Assembly: GCA_024114885.1 (NCBI GenBank)
Contig: CP099420.1
Location: 2,046,001 to 2,110,000 of the forward strand
Direction: 5' to 3'
DNA: 64,000 nt
DNA from: Septoria linicola
Taxonomy: Eukaryota > Ascomycota > Dothideomycetes > Mycosphaerellales > Mycosphaerellaceae
Position 1 is the first letter of the stretch, and each line of letters opens with the position of its first letter. Both the position numbers and the translations under genes were made by a program. Under the pieces are notes generated by a model. It saw nothing but the letters and a program-made list of their open reading frames with translations. It had not been told where the DNA came from and ran no database searches. Positions 32,497 through 42,872 of the stretch are shown in pieces.

Positions 32497-32906
32497 GTTC
32501 GATGTCTGCAGTGTGGTGTTTCACAGAAATTGAGGAAGATGATCTGCAGGTGGAAGTGGCTGCTGCCTCGAGCACTGCTTGCGACTCGACGGTTTGTGCG
32601 ATCAGTCACAGGCCACTTTCACGAGGGCCAGGATGGCATGTGAACTGTCTCTCTCTCTCTCACTTCATTCGGGTCTTCGTAGTGAGGATACCTTTAAAGA
32701 GGAAGAAGTGCCAGGCAGCTGCAATCGCATTCGTAGTCGCTCGCATGCAACTTGATCGACAGACGGACGCGTGAGCTCCGCGGCTTCACGTCATTTTCCG
32801 ACTCTCTGCAGGGCTGTGCTGATCAGATCAGATAAGCTGGAAAAATCTGTGTCACATGCAAAAAGTAGTAGAACTGGAGTAGCACTGACTGACAGACATC
32901 ACAACC
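32497..32906. promoter_or_regulatory. Divergent promoter, MINDY / GAR synthetase
   Basis: 0.41 kb between two genes transcribed away from each other, with a short CT-repeat near 32648-32660. No gene was recognised. Confidence 0.5.
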
Positions 32907-34263
32907 ATGGCTGTCCCACTTCGCATCTTGCTGATTGGCAATGGTGGTCGCGAGCACACGCTCGCCTGGAAGCTCTCTCAGAGCCCTCGTGTAGAAGAGA
33001 TCCATGTCGTGCCGGGCAATGGTGGAACGGCTGGGTAGGTGAAAAGAGGTCAATGCCTTCCACTTTCTGTTGTGCTATGTCTTGCTCATTGTCCACAGCG
33101 TTCCCAAATGCCAGAACATTACCAATGTCTCTGCCGAGAAGTTCGCCGACCTTGTTGCCCACGCCAAAGAGCACAAACTGAACTTTCTCGTACCTGGACC
33201 AGAGGCCCCTCTTGTCGCTGGCATCGTCGACTACTTCGCTCAGCATGCCCCTCATATCAAGGCCTTCGGCCCTTCGTTGGCTGCCGCGAGGATGGAAGGT
33301 AGCAAGACCTTTAGCAAAGACTTCATGAAGAAGCACAACATCCCCACGGCTCGCTACGAGAATTTTGACGACTACGAAAAGGCCAAGAAGCATCTCGACG
33401 AGATCGATTACGAAGTCGTGATCAAGGCCGACGGACTGGCGGCAGGCAAGGGTGTCATCATTCCACAAACAAAGGAGGAAGCACAAGCAGCGTTGAAGGA
33501 GATCATGGTTGACCAGGAGTTCGGCAGCGCAGGAAACAGTGTGGTCATCGAGGAATTCTTGACCGGCGATGAGATCAGTATCTTGTCGCTGAGCGATGGC
33601 ACATCAATTCTGAGCCTACCACCAGCACAAGATCACAAGCGGATAGGTGATGGTGATACCGGTCCGAACACTGGTGGTATGGGCACTTATGCTCCTACAC
33701 CCGTTGCAACCAAGGAGCTGCTTGAAGAGATTGAGAGGACGACGCTGAAGCCTACAATCGACGGCATGAAGGCAGATGGGATGACCTTTGTGGGCTGTCT
33801 GTTCACTGGCTTCATGCTCACGCCGAACGGTCCTCGTGTGTTGGAGTACAATGTGCGATTCGGCGATCCGGAGACACAATCATGTCTGGCCTTGCTCAAA
33901 TCTGATCTAGCAGAGCTTATGCTAGCAGCCACAACTGGCACGCTCTCTTCTCTTTCGATCGAGATCGCCCCACTTAGCGCTTGCACAGTTGTAGTTGCAG
34001 CTGGTGGCTATCCAGGCAGCTACCCAAAGGGCACGCCCATGCAGGTAGAGAAAGCAAATGAGGCCGAGGGCAACTACGTCTTTCATGCGGGAACTGGTGT
34101 GAAGGATGGTCAACTTGTGACAAGCGGTGGGCGTGTCATCGCTGCCACCGCTACAGGAAGCACACTGCGGGAAGCAGTCGACAAGGCATACAAAGGAGTG
34201 CAAGGAATCAAGTTTGAGGGCATGCAATTTCGAAAAGACATTGCGCATCGAGCGTTGCGGTAG
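32907..34263 (+). CDS. Phosphoribosylamine-glycine ligase (GAR synthetase), stand-alone
   Basis: Exons 32907-33034 and 33099-34263 give 430 aa. The intron (donor GTAGGT, acceptor TCCACAG) joins GNGGTAG to VPKCQNIT. The enzyme makes glycinamide ribonucleotide from phosphoribosylamine, glycine and ATP in purine synthesis. Motifs are LLIGNGGREHTLAWKL at the start, FLVPGPEAPLVAGIVDYF, the ATP-grasp run VVIKADGLAAGKGVII, the GDGDTGPNTGGMGTYAP loop, and VLEYNVRFGDPETQ. The length matches bacterial PurD (429 aa). In yeast and other studied ascomycetes this domain is the N-terminal half of the bifunctional Ade5,7 protein, fused to AIR synthetase. Here a stop follows RKDIAHRALR and no AIRS sequence fits in the 282 bp before the next gene. 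Confidence 0.95.
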
Positions 34264-34545
34264 TGGCTGATTGCCGTGCTAAGAGCATTTTGCAAAAGTC
34301 CACCATAGATGCTTGAGTGTGTTCAATCAATATCATTCCTCAATCATAATTTCCTTGAGCCATCACTTCGTACTCTCTGCCACACGGCTATTAATTTATC
34401 TCCAGAAAACAAGCTTTCTGATAGCTTGCCGGCATCGCATAGATCTGGGGTCCCGAGGTGAGAGCTAGCACAGATCAGCTTGGAGAACATTGAAGTCTGC
34501 ATTGCTGCATTCCACTTTCTTTCCTTCCCTACACTTCCACTCAAT

Positions 34546-35682
34546 ATGGCGTCTACAGCTCGAGCACTACGAGCGTCATGGCTTCGCCAATCGACTCTGC
34601 AACCACGGTCATGGGCGCGCTACAACTCATCCTTCGCCCATCTCCAAGAAGAGCTCCCCAAACGAGCTATACAACCCACATTCGAAGACCTCTCACCACA
34701 GTCGAGCTACCGTCTTGATACCACCTTAGCAGACTTCCTCCCAGAGACTGATCCTCCGCCCGTACTACCACCCACGCGACCCGCCAAGGCGCTCCCCATT
34801 CCCCACCATCTCCTCTACTTCGAGCCCTCTAAACGCCAAAGTGAAATGCTCCCCGATGGCACCAACCCAGACCAGTCCCCGGGCCAACCCTTCGAACGTC
34901 GAATGTGGGCCGGCGGCCGCGTTCTCTACAACCAAAACAACCCTCTCCTCCTCGACGGCAGCCGCGGCGTCTGTCAAGAATTCATCCGCAAAGTCGACAT
35001 CAAAGGCAACCTCGGCGACGAAAAGATCTTCGTAGCAATCGAACGCCGTCTAGCCAAAGCCTCTGAAGACGAAGTCCAACGCCTCGCACTCGCCGTCACC
35101 GATACCAAAGCAAAAGAAGACCTCAACCACCGCGTCCGCCAACGTCTATGGCGCGACAGCGAAGAAGACTTTGGCGAATGCTCAATCGTAGAAACGCGAA
35201 ACATTGTCTTTATGCGTGGCCGATCACCCGCACAAGCCCGTGCCGACGCAGCGAAGAAACCAGGCAAGATTCTCAAGCCGGAGCATGAACCAGATTATAC
35301 ACATACCATCCTTCCGGACCCGAAACTGCTCTTTCGATTCTCGGCGTTGACGTTCAATGCGCATGCGATTCACTTGGATCCGCAGTACTCGAGAGAGATT
35401 GAAGGGCATAGAAATCTGTTGTTTCATGGACCGATGAGTTTCACGTTCTTGGTCACGTTGCTGCAGCAAAGGTTAGCGCAAGAAGGCAATGAGGTGATCA
35501 AGTCGGTCGAGTACAGGAATGTGGCTCCATTGTACTGTGGTGAGAAGATCAAGTTTGCTGGCAAAAAGTTGGGAGATAGCAAGTGGGAGATTTGGGCAGA
35601 GACGCCTGAAGGTGGGATCGCAGTCAAGGGCAAGGTCGTGACGGAACAGGGGAATGTTGATAAGAGTGAGCTGGGGAGGTGA
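34546..35682 (+). CDS. HTD2: Mitochondrial hydroxyacyl-thioester dehydratase type 2 (Htd2-like)
   Basis: A single exon of 378 aa. The first about 30 residues (MASTARALRASWLRQSTLQP, then RSWARYNSS) read as a mitochondrial presequence. The C-terminal half is a hot-dog MaoC-like domain with LLFRFSALTFNAHAIHLDP, where the Asn and His of the hydratase motif are expected, followed by EIEGHRNLLFHGPMSFTFL. Htd2 performs the dehydration step of mitochondrial type II fatty acid synthesis, which feeds lipoic acid production. Yeast Htd2 is 280 aa; the extra length is a Pro-rich N-terminal part that is common in filamentous fungi. The open frame extends upstream, but only through a TTG codon, so the ATG at 34546 is preferred. 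Confidence 0.88.
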   Translation: MASTARALRASWLRQSTLQPRSWARYNSSFAHLQEELPKRAIQPTFEDLSPQSSYRLDTTLADFLPETDPPPVLPPTRPAKALPIPHHLLYFEPSKRQSEMLPDGTNPDQSPGQPFERRMWAGGRVLYNQNNPLLLDGSRGVCQEFIRKVDIKGNLGDEKIFVAIERRLAKASEDEVQRLALAVTDTKAKEDLNHRVRQRLWRDSEEDFGECSIVETRNIVFMRGRSPAQARADAAKKPGKILKPEHEPDYTHTILPDPKLLFRFSALTFNAHAIHLDPQYSREIEGHRNLLFHGPMSFTFLVTLLQQRLAQEGNEVIKSVEYRNVAPLYCGEKIKFAGKKLGDSKWEIWAETPEGGIAVKGKVVTEQGNVDKSELGR

Positions 35683-35981
35683 AATGATGAGGATGAGTTG
35701 CAGAGACTGGAGTGGTTGATGAAGCATCAAGATGTCTACAGCGTGCAATAGTGCAGGATTGCAGAATGTACAGTGCACATATATTACAGTGAACAGAATA
35801 CATTCATACCATGCAAGCATATTATTGCCGCCCCATGCCTCCGAGAACTGCGCCTCGTCTATGCTGTGCTAAGAACGCTATTACAAGCTGCCTCTCATTA
35901 ATAAGTGTCCAATCTTGTGCAAGACCCAGCAATGTACAAAGCCATATACAAAACCCGCAACCAATACTTCATGTATCCTCC
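35683..35981. other. Short convergent 3' region
   Basis: 299 bp between the stop codons of the Htd2-like and Avt1-like genes. Nothing else was recognised. Confidence 0.5.
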
Positions 35982-38024
35982 TCAAATGCCCAACTTGTCC
36001 TTGGGCACAAAATTAAAAGCAGTACTAACAACCGCCAACACCGTGCTAACAACAATCAAAACCCAATCAACCGTCTTCTGCCTCTTGCTCAGCTCATTTC
36101 CGAAAAGCTTCAGGTGGAATGCGCAAGGTAGAATCAGGCAAATAGTAAAACAGGCCACAGCTCCTAGCAAGCTCATAATCGTGTCGAATTGCGGGATCAA
36201 AATGGCCAGAAGGACGAACGAAATCACGCATAGAACCCGCACGGTAATCTTCATGATGCCGCGAGTCAAGCCGGAACATCCATGCGTGGCTTGTCCATCT
36301 CCCATGCTTCGTGCGTCTAGTCCGAGGAAGAGTTCCAGAGTCGAGACGATGGGTCGAGCATTGAGTGGCACCTTGGTCAGAGGAATGATAGCAACGCAAA
36401 CGACGATGAAGACCGAGAGGAAGGCCGGGTATCCGTCAAGTCCAAGCACATTGCGTGTCACTTCGTCTTTGACTCCATCGCCAAACATCAGAAGCCCCAC
36501 GACTGCCATGAGCAGGTCAAGGCCGAACGTGAAGGCATAGGTGATGTTGACTCCTCGTCGGTACTTGTATGGGTGGCGCATGTCTCGATAGATGTTTGGG
36601 AACACACTATGGCCGCCCCATGGAGACATCAGAATTCCGAAAGCAATTGGCAAGCTACCCCAGTTGGCAGGAAACAGATATGTTGTTGCCGGTTCGCGAA
36701 GAGAGCCTGGAGTATTCGGCTTGATGAGACCATCGATGATAACGGCAGAGACGATTCCAAAGCAGGAGAGAATGCCGAGTATGCTGGTGAAGGACAGCAG
36801 GCGAAGTGGCATGAAGCTGAGTGGAACCAAGATAACCCCACAGACAATCTTCCACTCTGTCGGACCCCATGGTAGCAGTGCATCGAGGGAGTCTGCGAAT
36901 AGCACTACCAAAGCCACGCAAGCAGCCACCAACTCGAGAGAAAAGAGGATCGATGTGCCGATGCGTGCCCACGGTCCAAAGGAGACAAAAGCTAGATCAG
37001 CAAAAGTGATCAAGCTATTGTCGATGTCTGCACACTTGGCGAGCAGCTTCGCAGTATAGCATGTTGAAGCGCCGGCAAAGGCGAAGAAGATGAGTCCTGG
37101 TATCCAGCCAGCATATCGCATCGCCAGTGGAAGGGCCAGCAAGCCAACGCCAATGAGTACATTCACACTATTGAAGATGGTCTGCGGAAGCGTTGACTGG
37201 CCCACGATGACCTGCACAACCTTGCCATCGTCTTCTTGAACTTTCTTCACCAGCAATGGCTCTCGTTCCTTCCCCTGCATCATGCTTCCGCGCAACTGCT
37301 GTTGGCGAAAAAGGCGACCAGCATGTCGCATCGAAGACTCGTTGACACGGGAGGAGAGAGAGCCCCACGTACTGCCATAGCTGCCACCGAACGGAGACGC
37401 CAATTGTGGTTCGATCATAAAGATAGAATCGTCGGCCGGCGTCCGTGACGTGATCTTCTGCAACAGAGGCTGGTCTTCTGTAGCTGCCGCAGTCGAGCCT
37501 CGAGTGGTCCTGGACAGCGTTCGGTTCAGCTCGGCCGTGGGCGTCCTGTCGTCCAACCCATCCTCTTCTTCAATGGCATTGTCCACTGCTCCTCCGTCTC
37601 GCGCCTCTAGCTGTTGTCTCAGCAGAGATCTGTGCTGGGGCGCTGTTGGTGTGGTGGCGGATACATCGTCGTATTCTTCCCCGTCCTCATCTTCGACCGC
37701 GTACACGAAGCTCTGTCTTACTGGCGTGACTTCGTGGAAGCCCACTGCACGCTGCCACGATCGTGCGAAGTTGCCGATGGAGTTCACACCTCCCGCCTGT
37801 GTGATCGCGTCCATTGCCAGTCCCATGGAGGATCTTCTCCGCCGGACATGATGGTCTTCGTGGTCATATGCTGAAGGTACATGTGTGTGACTTCCATTGG
37901 AAGTGGCGTGATGGTGGTGCTGCTCGGTGGCATCGTCGAACTGCACGCGTGAATCTGCGGAATCTGCTCGTCCCCGCTCATATTGCGTCCAACTGGCAGG
38001 CAATTGCCCGCGTTGCGCAGGCAT
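35982..38024 (-). CDS. Avt1-type vacuolar amino acid transporter (SLC32 family)
   Basis: A single exon of 680 aa. Residues 1-275 are a hydrophilic N-terminal region with a His run (EQHHHHATSNGSHTHV) and acidic stretches. The transporter core starts at STLPQTIFNSVNVLIGVGLL, the conserved first helix of AAAP carriers, and shows about 11 hydrophobic segments, including LALPLAMRYAGWIPGLIFFA and FGILMSPWGGHSVFPNIYRD between them. A long N-terminus and this core match fungal Avt1, which carries neutral amino acids into the vacuole using the proton gradient. Related members (Avt3, Avt4) export instead, so the direction is inferred from the Avt1-like layout. Confidence 0.9.
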   Translation of the reverse strand: MPAQRGQLPASWTQYERGRADSADSRVQFDDATEQHHHHATSNGSHTHVPSAYDHEDHHVRRRRSSMGLAMDAITQAGGVNSIGNFARSWQRAVGFHEVTPVRQSFVYAVEDEDGEEYDDVSATTPTAPQHRSLLRQQLEARDGGAVDNAIEEEDGLDDRTPTAELNRTLSRTTRGSTAAATEDQPLLQKITSRTPADDSIFMIEPQLASPFGGSYGSTWGSLSSRVNESSMRHAGRLFRQQQLRGSMMQGKEREPLLVKKVQEDDGKVVQVIVGQSTLPQTIFNSVNVLIGVGLLALPLAMRYAGWIPGLIFFAFAGASTCYTAKLLAKCADIDNSLITFADLAFVSFGPWARIGTSILFSLELVAACVALVVLFADSLDALLPWGPTEWKIVCGVILVPLSFMPLRLLSFTSILGILSCFGIVSAVIIDGLIKPNTPGSLREPATTYLFPANWGSLPIAFGILMSPWGGHSVFPNIYRDMRHPYKYRRGVNITYAFTFGLDLLMAVVGLLMFGDGVKDEVTRNVLGLDGYPAFLSVFIVVCVAIIPLTKVPLNARPIVSTLELFLGLDARSMGDGQATHGCSGLTRGIMKITVRVLCVISFVLLAILIPQFDTIMSLLGAVACFTICLILPCAFHLKLFGNELSKRQKTVDWVLIVVSTVLAVVSTAFNFVPKDKLGI

Positions 38025-38909
38025 ACTGTCTGTGTCTGATGCTCAGACTTTCCACCCCGAGTGCGCCCAACTAGCAGTGTCAGTGAGCTGTTGAAGCCCT
38101 CTTGGTCAAGAGTGGCAGCAGCAGCAGCAGCAGCAGCTTGGGAGCGGCAGGGAAAGCAGGGAAATTTCAGACCGATGAACATGTAACACCACCTCTTTCA
38201 ATTATCAGGATCAAGGCATTGGAAGTGGAGACGATGGATGCATGTGTAGATTGCTCTTATCTACCTGATTATCTTCACAGCCAGGCGTGCATTTGCAGAA
38301 AGCCTCACGAAAAGAAAGGATAGAGGCGGCATTGGCTGGTACTCTGCACCTGGCAAACTCTAACAGCTAGATTGGTGCATCAAAGAGGCGGTATAGCTGA
38401 GGCAAGTGTGATTGAAGGTCAGATGCTCTGGTCATCTGAAGTATCGTAGTGAGCTCTTGCATGTGGATATGTCTCGTGCAACAACTAATCGGTCCACTAA
38501 CGTACCGCCTGCTCACAGCACAATCGTGCCGAGACAAAATGGTCGCTCTCACGAGGCGCGTTGAAGTGTGGGGCCTTCCCGAATTTCCCGAATCGTGACG
38601 TGCCTACCGATGCTGCAACAAAGCGTTGTCCGCTCGCCAACGAGAATTTCAGTAATCAGTATGACTATAACTATGACTCCCAGCAACAGTGTGAGCTCGA
38701 AGAACTGGCGACAACCTCAGAGCTAATAGTAGCGTGTAATTCATCATCGAAGTAGCTGTAGTTGCTCTCGAGCGGGGAAGGCGCAACCAGAATATCGCCG
38801 CCTAAGGCAGCAACGCTAGTGACGTTTTGTGGAGGGCTCTCTGTCCTTGCCCGTGGTTTTTCGAATCTCCCCACTACAATACACCTACACCACAACGACG
38901 GCCGCCACG
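38025..38909. promoter_or_regulatory. Divergent intergenic region with a GCA microsatellite
   Basis: 0.89 kb between the Avt1-like gene (minus) and the eRF1 gene (plus). It holds the GCA repeat at 38115-38137 and a CT/CAC-rich leader just before the eRF1 ATG. No gene was recognised. Confidence 0.5.
38115..38137. repeat. (GCA)7 microsatellite
   Basis: Seven perfect GCA units, read as TGC units on the minus strand, about 90 bp upstream of the Avt1-like ATG and probably inside its 5' leader. Confidence 0.9.
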
Positions 38910-40214
38910 ATGTCGGACAAACCCGATGCCAACCCTGATCAGGGCATAGAGATGTGGAAGGTGAAGAAGCTCATAAAACGTCTGGAACAGGCGCGAGGAA
39001 ATGGCACAAGCATGATCAGCTTGATTATTCCACCAAAGGATCAGGTCTCGCGAGCAGCAAAGATGTTGGCAGAAGAATTCGGAACTGCTTCCAACATCAA
39101 GTCGCGTGTCAACAGACTGTCTGTCCTGTCCGCGATCACATCTACGCAGCAGCGTCTAAAGCTGTACTCCAAGGTACCGCCGAACGGTCTGGTGGTATAC
39201 TGTGGTGAAATTATCACTAGCGAAGGAAAGGAGCGAAAGATCAACATCGACTTTGAACCGTTCAAGCCAATCAACACCTCTCTATATCTGTGTGACAACA
39301 AGTTCCACACTGAGGCTCTCAGCGAGCTGCTAGAATCAGACCAGAAATTCGGCTTTATCATCATGGACGGAAATGGAGCTTTGTTCGGCACACTTGCCGG
39401 CAACACAAGAGATATTGTGCACAAGTTCTCCGTCGACTTGCCGAAGAAGCACGGCCGTGGAGGACAATCTGCGCTGCGTTTCGCACGTCTGCGTGAGGAG
39501 AAGCGTCACAACTATGTCCGAAAGGTCGCCGAATTGGCTGTACAGAACTTCATCACAAACGACAAGGTCAACGTGGCTGGCATAGTTCTCGCCGGGTCTG
39601 CCGATTTCAAAAACGACTTGAATCAGTCGGATCTGTTCGATGGGCGTCTCCAAACCAAGGTCATCAAGGTCGTGGATGTCTCCTACGGAGGCGAGAACGG
39701 CTTCAATCAGGCTATCGAGCTGGCCTCCGACACTTTGTCCAACGTGAAGTTCATCCAGGAGAAGAAGCTTATCAACCAGTACTTTGACCAAATCAGCCAA
39801 GATACTGGCAAGGTGTGCTACGGCATTGGCGACACTCTCAAGGCTCTTGAGGCTGGTGCGGCTGAGACCTTGATTGTCTTCGAGAACTTGGAGATGACCC
39901 GTTGGTCGCTTAAGAGCAGCGAGGGCTCCGAGATAATTCTGCACACCACGAAGGAGCAGGAGAAGGACCGATCCAACTTCATGGACAAGGAGACTGGCCA
40001 AGAGATGGAAGTCATCGATCAGATGCCTTTCCTGGAATGGTTGGCTGAGAAGTACCGCGATTTCGGTGCTCAGCTCGAGTTCGTTTCTGATCGTTCATCT
40101 GAGGGCAATCAGTTCGTCCGTGGTTTTGGTGGCATTGGCGCCATTCTCCGATATGCGCTCAACTTTGAGCAGCTCAACGCCGATGAGGATGAAGATGAAT
40201 TCTACGACGATTGA
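38910..40214 (+). CDS. SUP45: Eukaryotic peptide chain release factor 1 (eRF1)
   Basis: A single exon of 434 aa, close to the human (437) and yeast (437) lengths. The stop-codon-reading domain carries TASNIKSRVNRL (NIKS) at about residue 58-69 and YLCDNKF (the YxCxxxF motif). The peptidyl-tRNA hydrolysis loop is KHGRGGQSALRFARLREEKR, with the universal GGQ. The C-terminal domain ends in an acidic tail, DEDEDEFYDD. eRF1 recognises all three stop codons in the ribosomal A site and acts with eRF3. The ATG in GCCACGATG (38910) follows a CT/CA-rich leader; the open frame upstream has no ATG. No intron is needed, which is notable in a gene-dense region where most neighbours are spliced. Confidence 0.98.
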   Translation: MSDKPDANPDQGIEMWKVKKLIKRLEQARGNGTSMISLIIPPKDQVSRAAKMLAEEFGTASNIKSRVNRLSVLSAITSTQQRLKLYSKVPPNGLVVYCGEIITSEGKERKINIDFEPFKPINTSLYLCDNKFHTEALSELLESDQKFGFIIMDGNGALFGTLAGNTRDIVHKFSVDLPKKHGRGGQSALRFARLREEKRHNYVRKVAELAVQNFITNDKVNVAGIVLAGSADFKNDLNQSDLFDGRLQTKVIKVVDVSYGGENGFNQAIELASDTLSNVKFIQEKKLINQYFDQISQDTGKVCYGIGDTLKALEAGAAETLIVFENLEMTRWSLKSSEGSEIILHTTKEQEKDRSNFMDKETGQEMEVIDQMPFLEWLAEKYRDFGAQLEFVSDRSSEGNQFVRGFGGIGAILRYALNFEQLNADEDEDEFYDD

Positions 40215-40256
40215 CCCATAGAAGACCTCGCAGACGGCGAGGCGTCACAATCCACA

Positions 40257-40532
40257 ATGGCCGAGCCAAGTGGCGTGGCGTTCGCCGAGCAGCCAGAGCA
40301 GGCTGCAACTGCTACTGCTCCAGCAGTTCCCAAAGGAGCAGAACCGAAACCATCATTCGCGAAGAAAGTGCTCGCCCAGCAGGCCGTCACAGCGAATAAG
40401 CACTACGGGCACCAACCACAGGTAGGTGATTGTCGCCTACTGATGACTAATATCCTGCTGACATTGCCAGACTTCCACGCCACTACGGTCAAGCATAACA
40501 GCTTGAGCGCGTGCCAAACAGCTAGGAAGCCA
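40257..40532 (+). CDS. Doubtful small ORF just downstream of eRF1
   Basis: An ATG 43 nt after the eRF1 stop opens MAEPSGVAFAEQPEQAATAT and an Ala/Pro/Lys-rich stretch of about 55 codons. A possible donor GTAGGT at 40422 and an acceptor near 40471 would give a product of about 66 aa. The composition is coding-like, but nothing about it is recognisable and it lies where the eRF1 3'-UTR is expected. It may be a small independent gene, a downstream ORF in the eRF1 transcript, or chance. Confidence 0.25.
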
Positions 40533-41259
40533 ACCTGCGTCGGTTGAACAGATCGAGCAGGCATCTCTCCTAAAAAGTGGCTAAGTGATTGCTTCATAAA
40601 GAGGCATCACTCAGGAATTTCATGTGGGCCAGGTTTTCGGCGTTCAGAATGTCATTGCGTGTTAGTTTGTCGAGCTCAATACACTCCTTGGGACATGCCA
40701 TCGAAACATTAAAGTACTCGTGAAACAACACCATTGCTGCTTGTGGCCATATCATGCACGTGGCAGCTCGATGCTTTCTTGGCAGATGTGGCTTTTGGCT
40801 CCTGCACCACCTCGAATAGCGACCGCATCTGATCTCCTTCACTTGCTGAGCTGTTTCATGTGCATTCGCATCTGCATATTGATTGCGGTCGGCCGTTGGT
40901 CCGTCAACGATCACCAGTATTGATGATGGCACGTCATTGTTGGAATATTTACATCTTTACATTTTGTTCTTCTTCACAATTTCTCACCTTGCCATGAACT
41001 TTGCCGTAAAAGTTCCACCACAACACGTAGCCAAACCGTCCATCTCTACCGCAAGCTACTGCAACAGTCTAGCCAGCTGTATGCCAGCTGCACTACCAAA
41101 GCATTACTGCACGGACACAACACAGCGCGTTATGCTCGACGAACGGTACTGATTAGCTGTTTTTGCATAGCTGTGACCCTCGTCGTCCCAATACCGCCAA
41201 GCCACAAGAGACATCAAGAACACTAAAGACTGGACCTGGTGACCAATTCTCAAGACAGC
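40533..41259. other. Intergenic, upstream of prephenate dehydratase
   Basis: 0.73 kb with no recognised gene. A minus-strand ORF at 40594-40932 starts at GTG and has no family features. Confidence 0.5.
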
Positions 41260-42499
41260 ATGCCTGAGACACCTTCACCCGTCGTGGCCTTCCTGGGACC
41301 AGAGGCTACCTACACACATCAGGTGAGTCAGCACAAAGAGCAGCACTTCCCAACGCCAGGGCATAGCGCTCTCGGCCTCACAATCAATGCTAGATGTTGG
41401 CATTGGGAATGCGTCCTCTGACAACCTCTGCAACCTCGTTCTTCGCAGTAAGACTAATGTCGTCCAGGCTGCACTATCGGCATTTCCAGCAGACAAGTAT
41501 GAGTTGCGGTCACAGACAACGATTCAAGATTGTTTTGAGCTGGTCCAGAAAGAAAAGGTTCGCTACGGCGTAGTACCCTTCGAGAACTCTTCCAACGGCT
41601 CCGTCATCTTCACACTTGACCTTTTCGTGGATGCTCAGAACCTCAACCCAGATATTCTGGTCGATGGAGAGGTCTATCTGCCAATCCACCACTGCCTGCT
41701 TAGTCGAGCTGCACCAGACGAAGAGCACGATGACGATAACGACGACGAGGAGAGCTCCAAACTAAGCAAGCCCTGGCGGAAACTTGAAGGCGCATTGTCC
41801 CCAGAATCAGGCGCTTGCACACCAACACAAGCAGTACCAGTACCGCAGAAGCCAAGAGTCAAGCCGAACAAGGACATCTCGCACGTTAGGAAGCTCTACT
41901 CGCACCCACAGGCATGGGGCCAGTGCAAGCTCTTTCTGAACACATATCTCAAAGGCGTTGAGCAGCAGGATGTCTCCAGCACCAGCAAAGCCGCCGAGCT
42001 CGTAGCCCAGGACGAATCAGGAACCAGTGCAGCTATCAGCAGCAAGATCGCCGGCGAGATGAACAACCTCGAAATGCTAGCAGAAGGCATTGAAGACAAA
42101 GAAGGCAACACGACGCGTTTCCTCATCATTCGCAATACGCAAGACGTGCCTCTATCAACTGTCGGATTGCCAGCGGCCGCCGTCCCGCCACCAAGTGCCT
42201 CGGACGAGATCGACGAGCAGAGCGGCCAGAAGTACAAGACGTTAGTGTCGTTCACAGTCGCCCACGGTGAGGCAGGTGCTCTTGCAGATTGCTTGGCTGT
42301 ATTTAAGAGATACAACCTGAATCTCACGAGCATCAACAGCCGGCCAAGCACAGAAAGTGCTTGGCACTATGTCTTCTTCATCGAGTTCCAGGGAAGGAAG
42401 CTCGCCGTGGGCGGCAAAGTGAACAAGGCGCTCGAGGAGCTGGGCTGGATCGCGAAGGAGTGGCGGTGGTTGGGAAGCTGGGAGAACAAGCTCATTTGA
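41260..42499 (+). CDS. PHA2: Prephenate dehydratase (phenylalanine biosynthesis)
   Basis: Exons 41260-41322 and 41468-42499 give 364 aa. The 145-nt intron (donor GTGAGT, acceptor GTCGTCCAG) joins FLGPEATYTHQ to AALSAFP, rebuilding the conserved family start. The enzyme converts prephenate to phenylpyruvate. The catalytic region includes VPFENSSNGSVIFTLDLF and GNTTRFLIIRN, with the TRF triad. A fungal-type acidic/Pro insert (about residues 105-160) separates the two halves of the catalytic domain. The ACT regulatory domain follows from about residue 275 (TLVSFTVAHGEAGALADCL, LNLTSINSRPSTESAWHYVF), where phenylalanine would bind. The usual ESRP motif reads NSRP. Confidence 0.93.
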
Positions 42500-42872
42500 G
42501 CTTCGTAGACTATGCCACTGAGCAGAACGGCGCTTTGCCGCTGTAGACAGGCATGAAACGGAGCGATGCGCTCGTACGAAGACAGTGAGAAATGATCACA
42601 TCTCGTGTGCTCCACTTGAAAATATGCGCTATCAGTAAGGCCGTGATATCGCAGACACGTCTGACGCGTTCCAAGAAGACCTGAAAGAAAACAAGCTCAG
42701 CATTCATTCACTCCCCTGCTTACTGCTACAGTTGTAGTCACATACGCCTCGAAGCGCCCGATGTTCCATGACGCCATCCTTTCCAACTCCATGTACCGAC
42801 CATATTCTTAAACTGCCACTGGGTATCCTAGCCTTCTTCAAATTCGCCGACATGTGCAAATACGATGCATGC
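42500..42872. other. Intergenic between convergent genes
   Basis: 0.37 kb between the prephenate dehydratase stop and the H2A.Z stop. No gene was recognised. Confidence 0.5.

Noticed and set aside
34480..34545. 22-codon upstream extension of the Htd2-like protein
   Set aside because: It starts at TTG, and the ATG at 34546 begins a proper mitochondrial presequence.
40594..40932. Minus-strand ORF of 112 codons downstream of eRF1
   Set aside because: It starts at GTG and has no recognisable feature.
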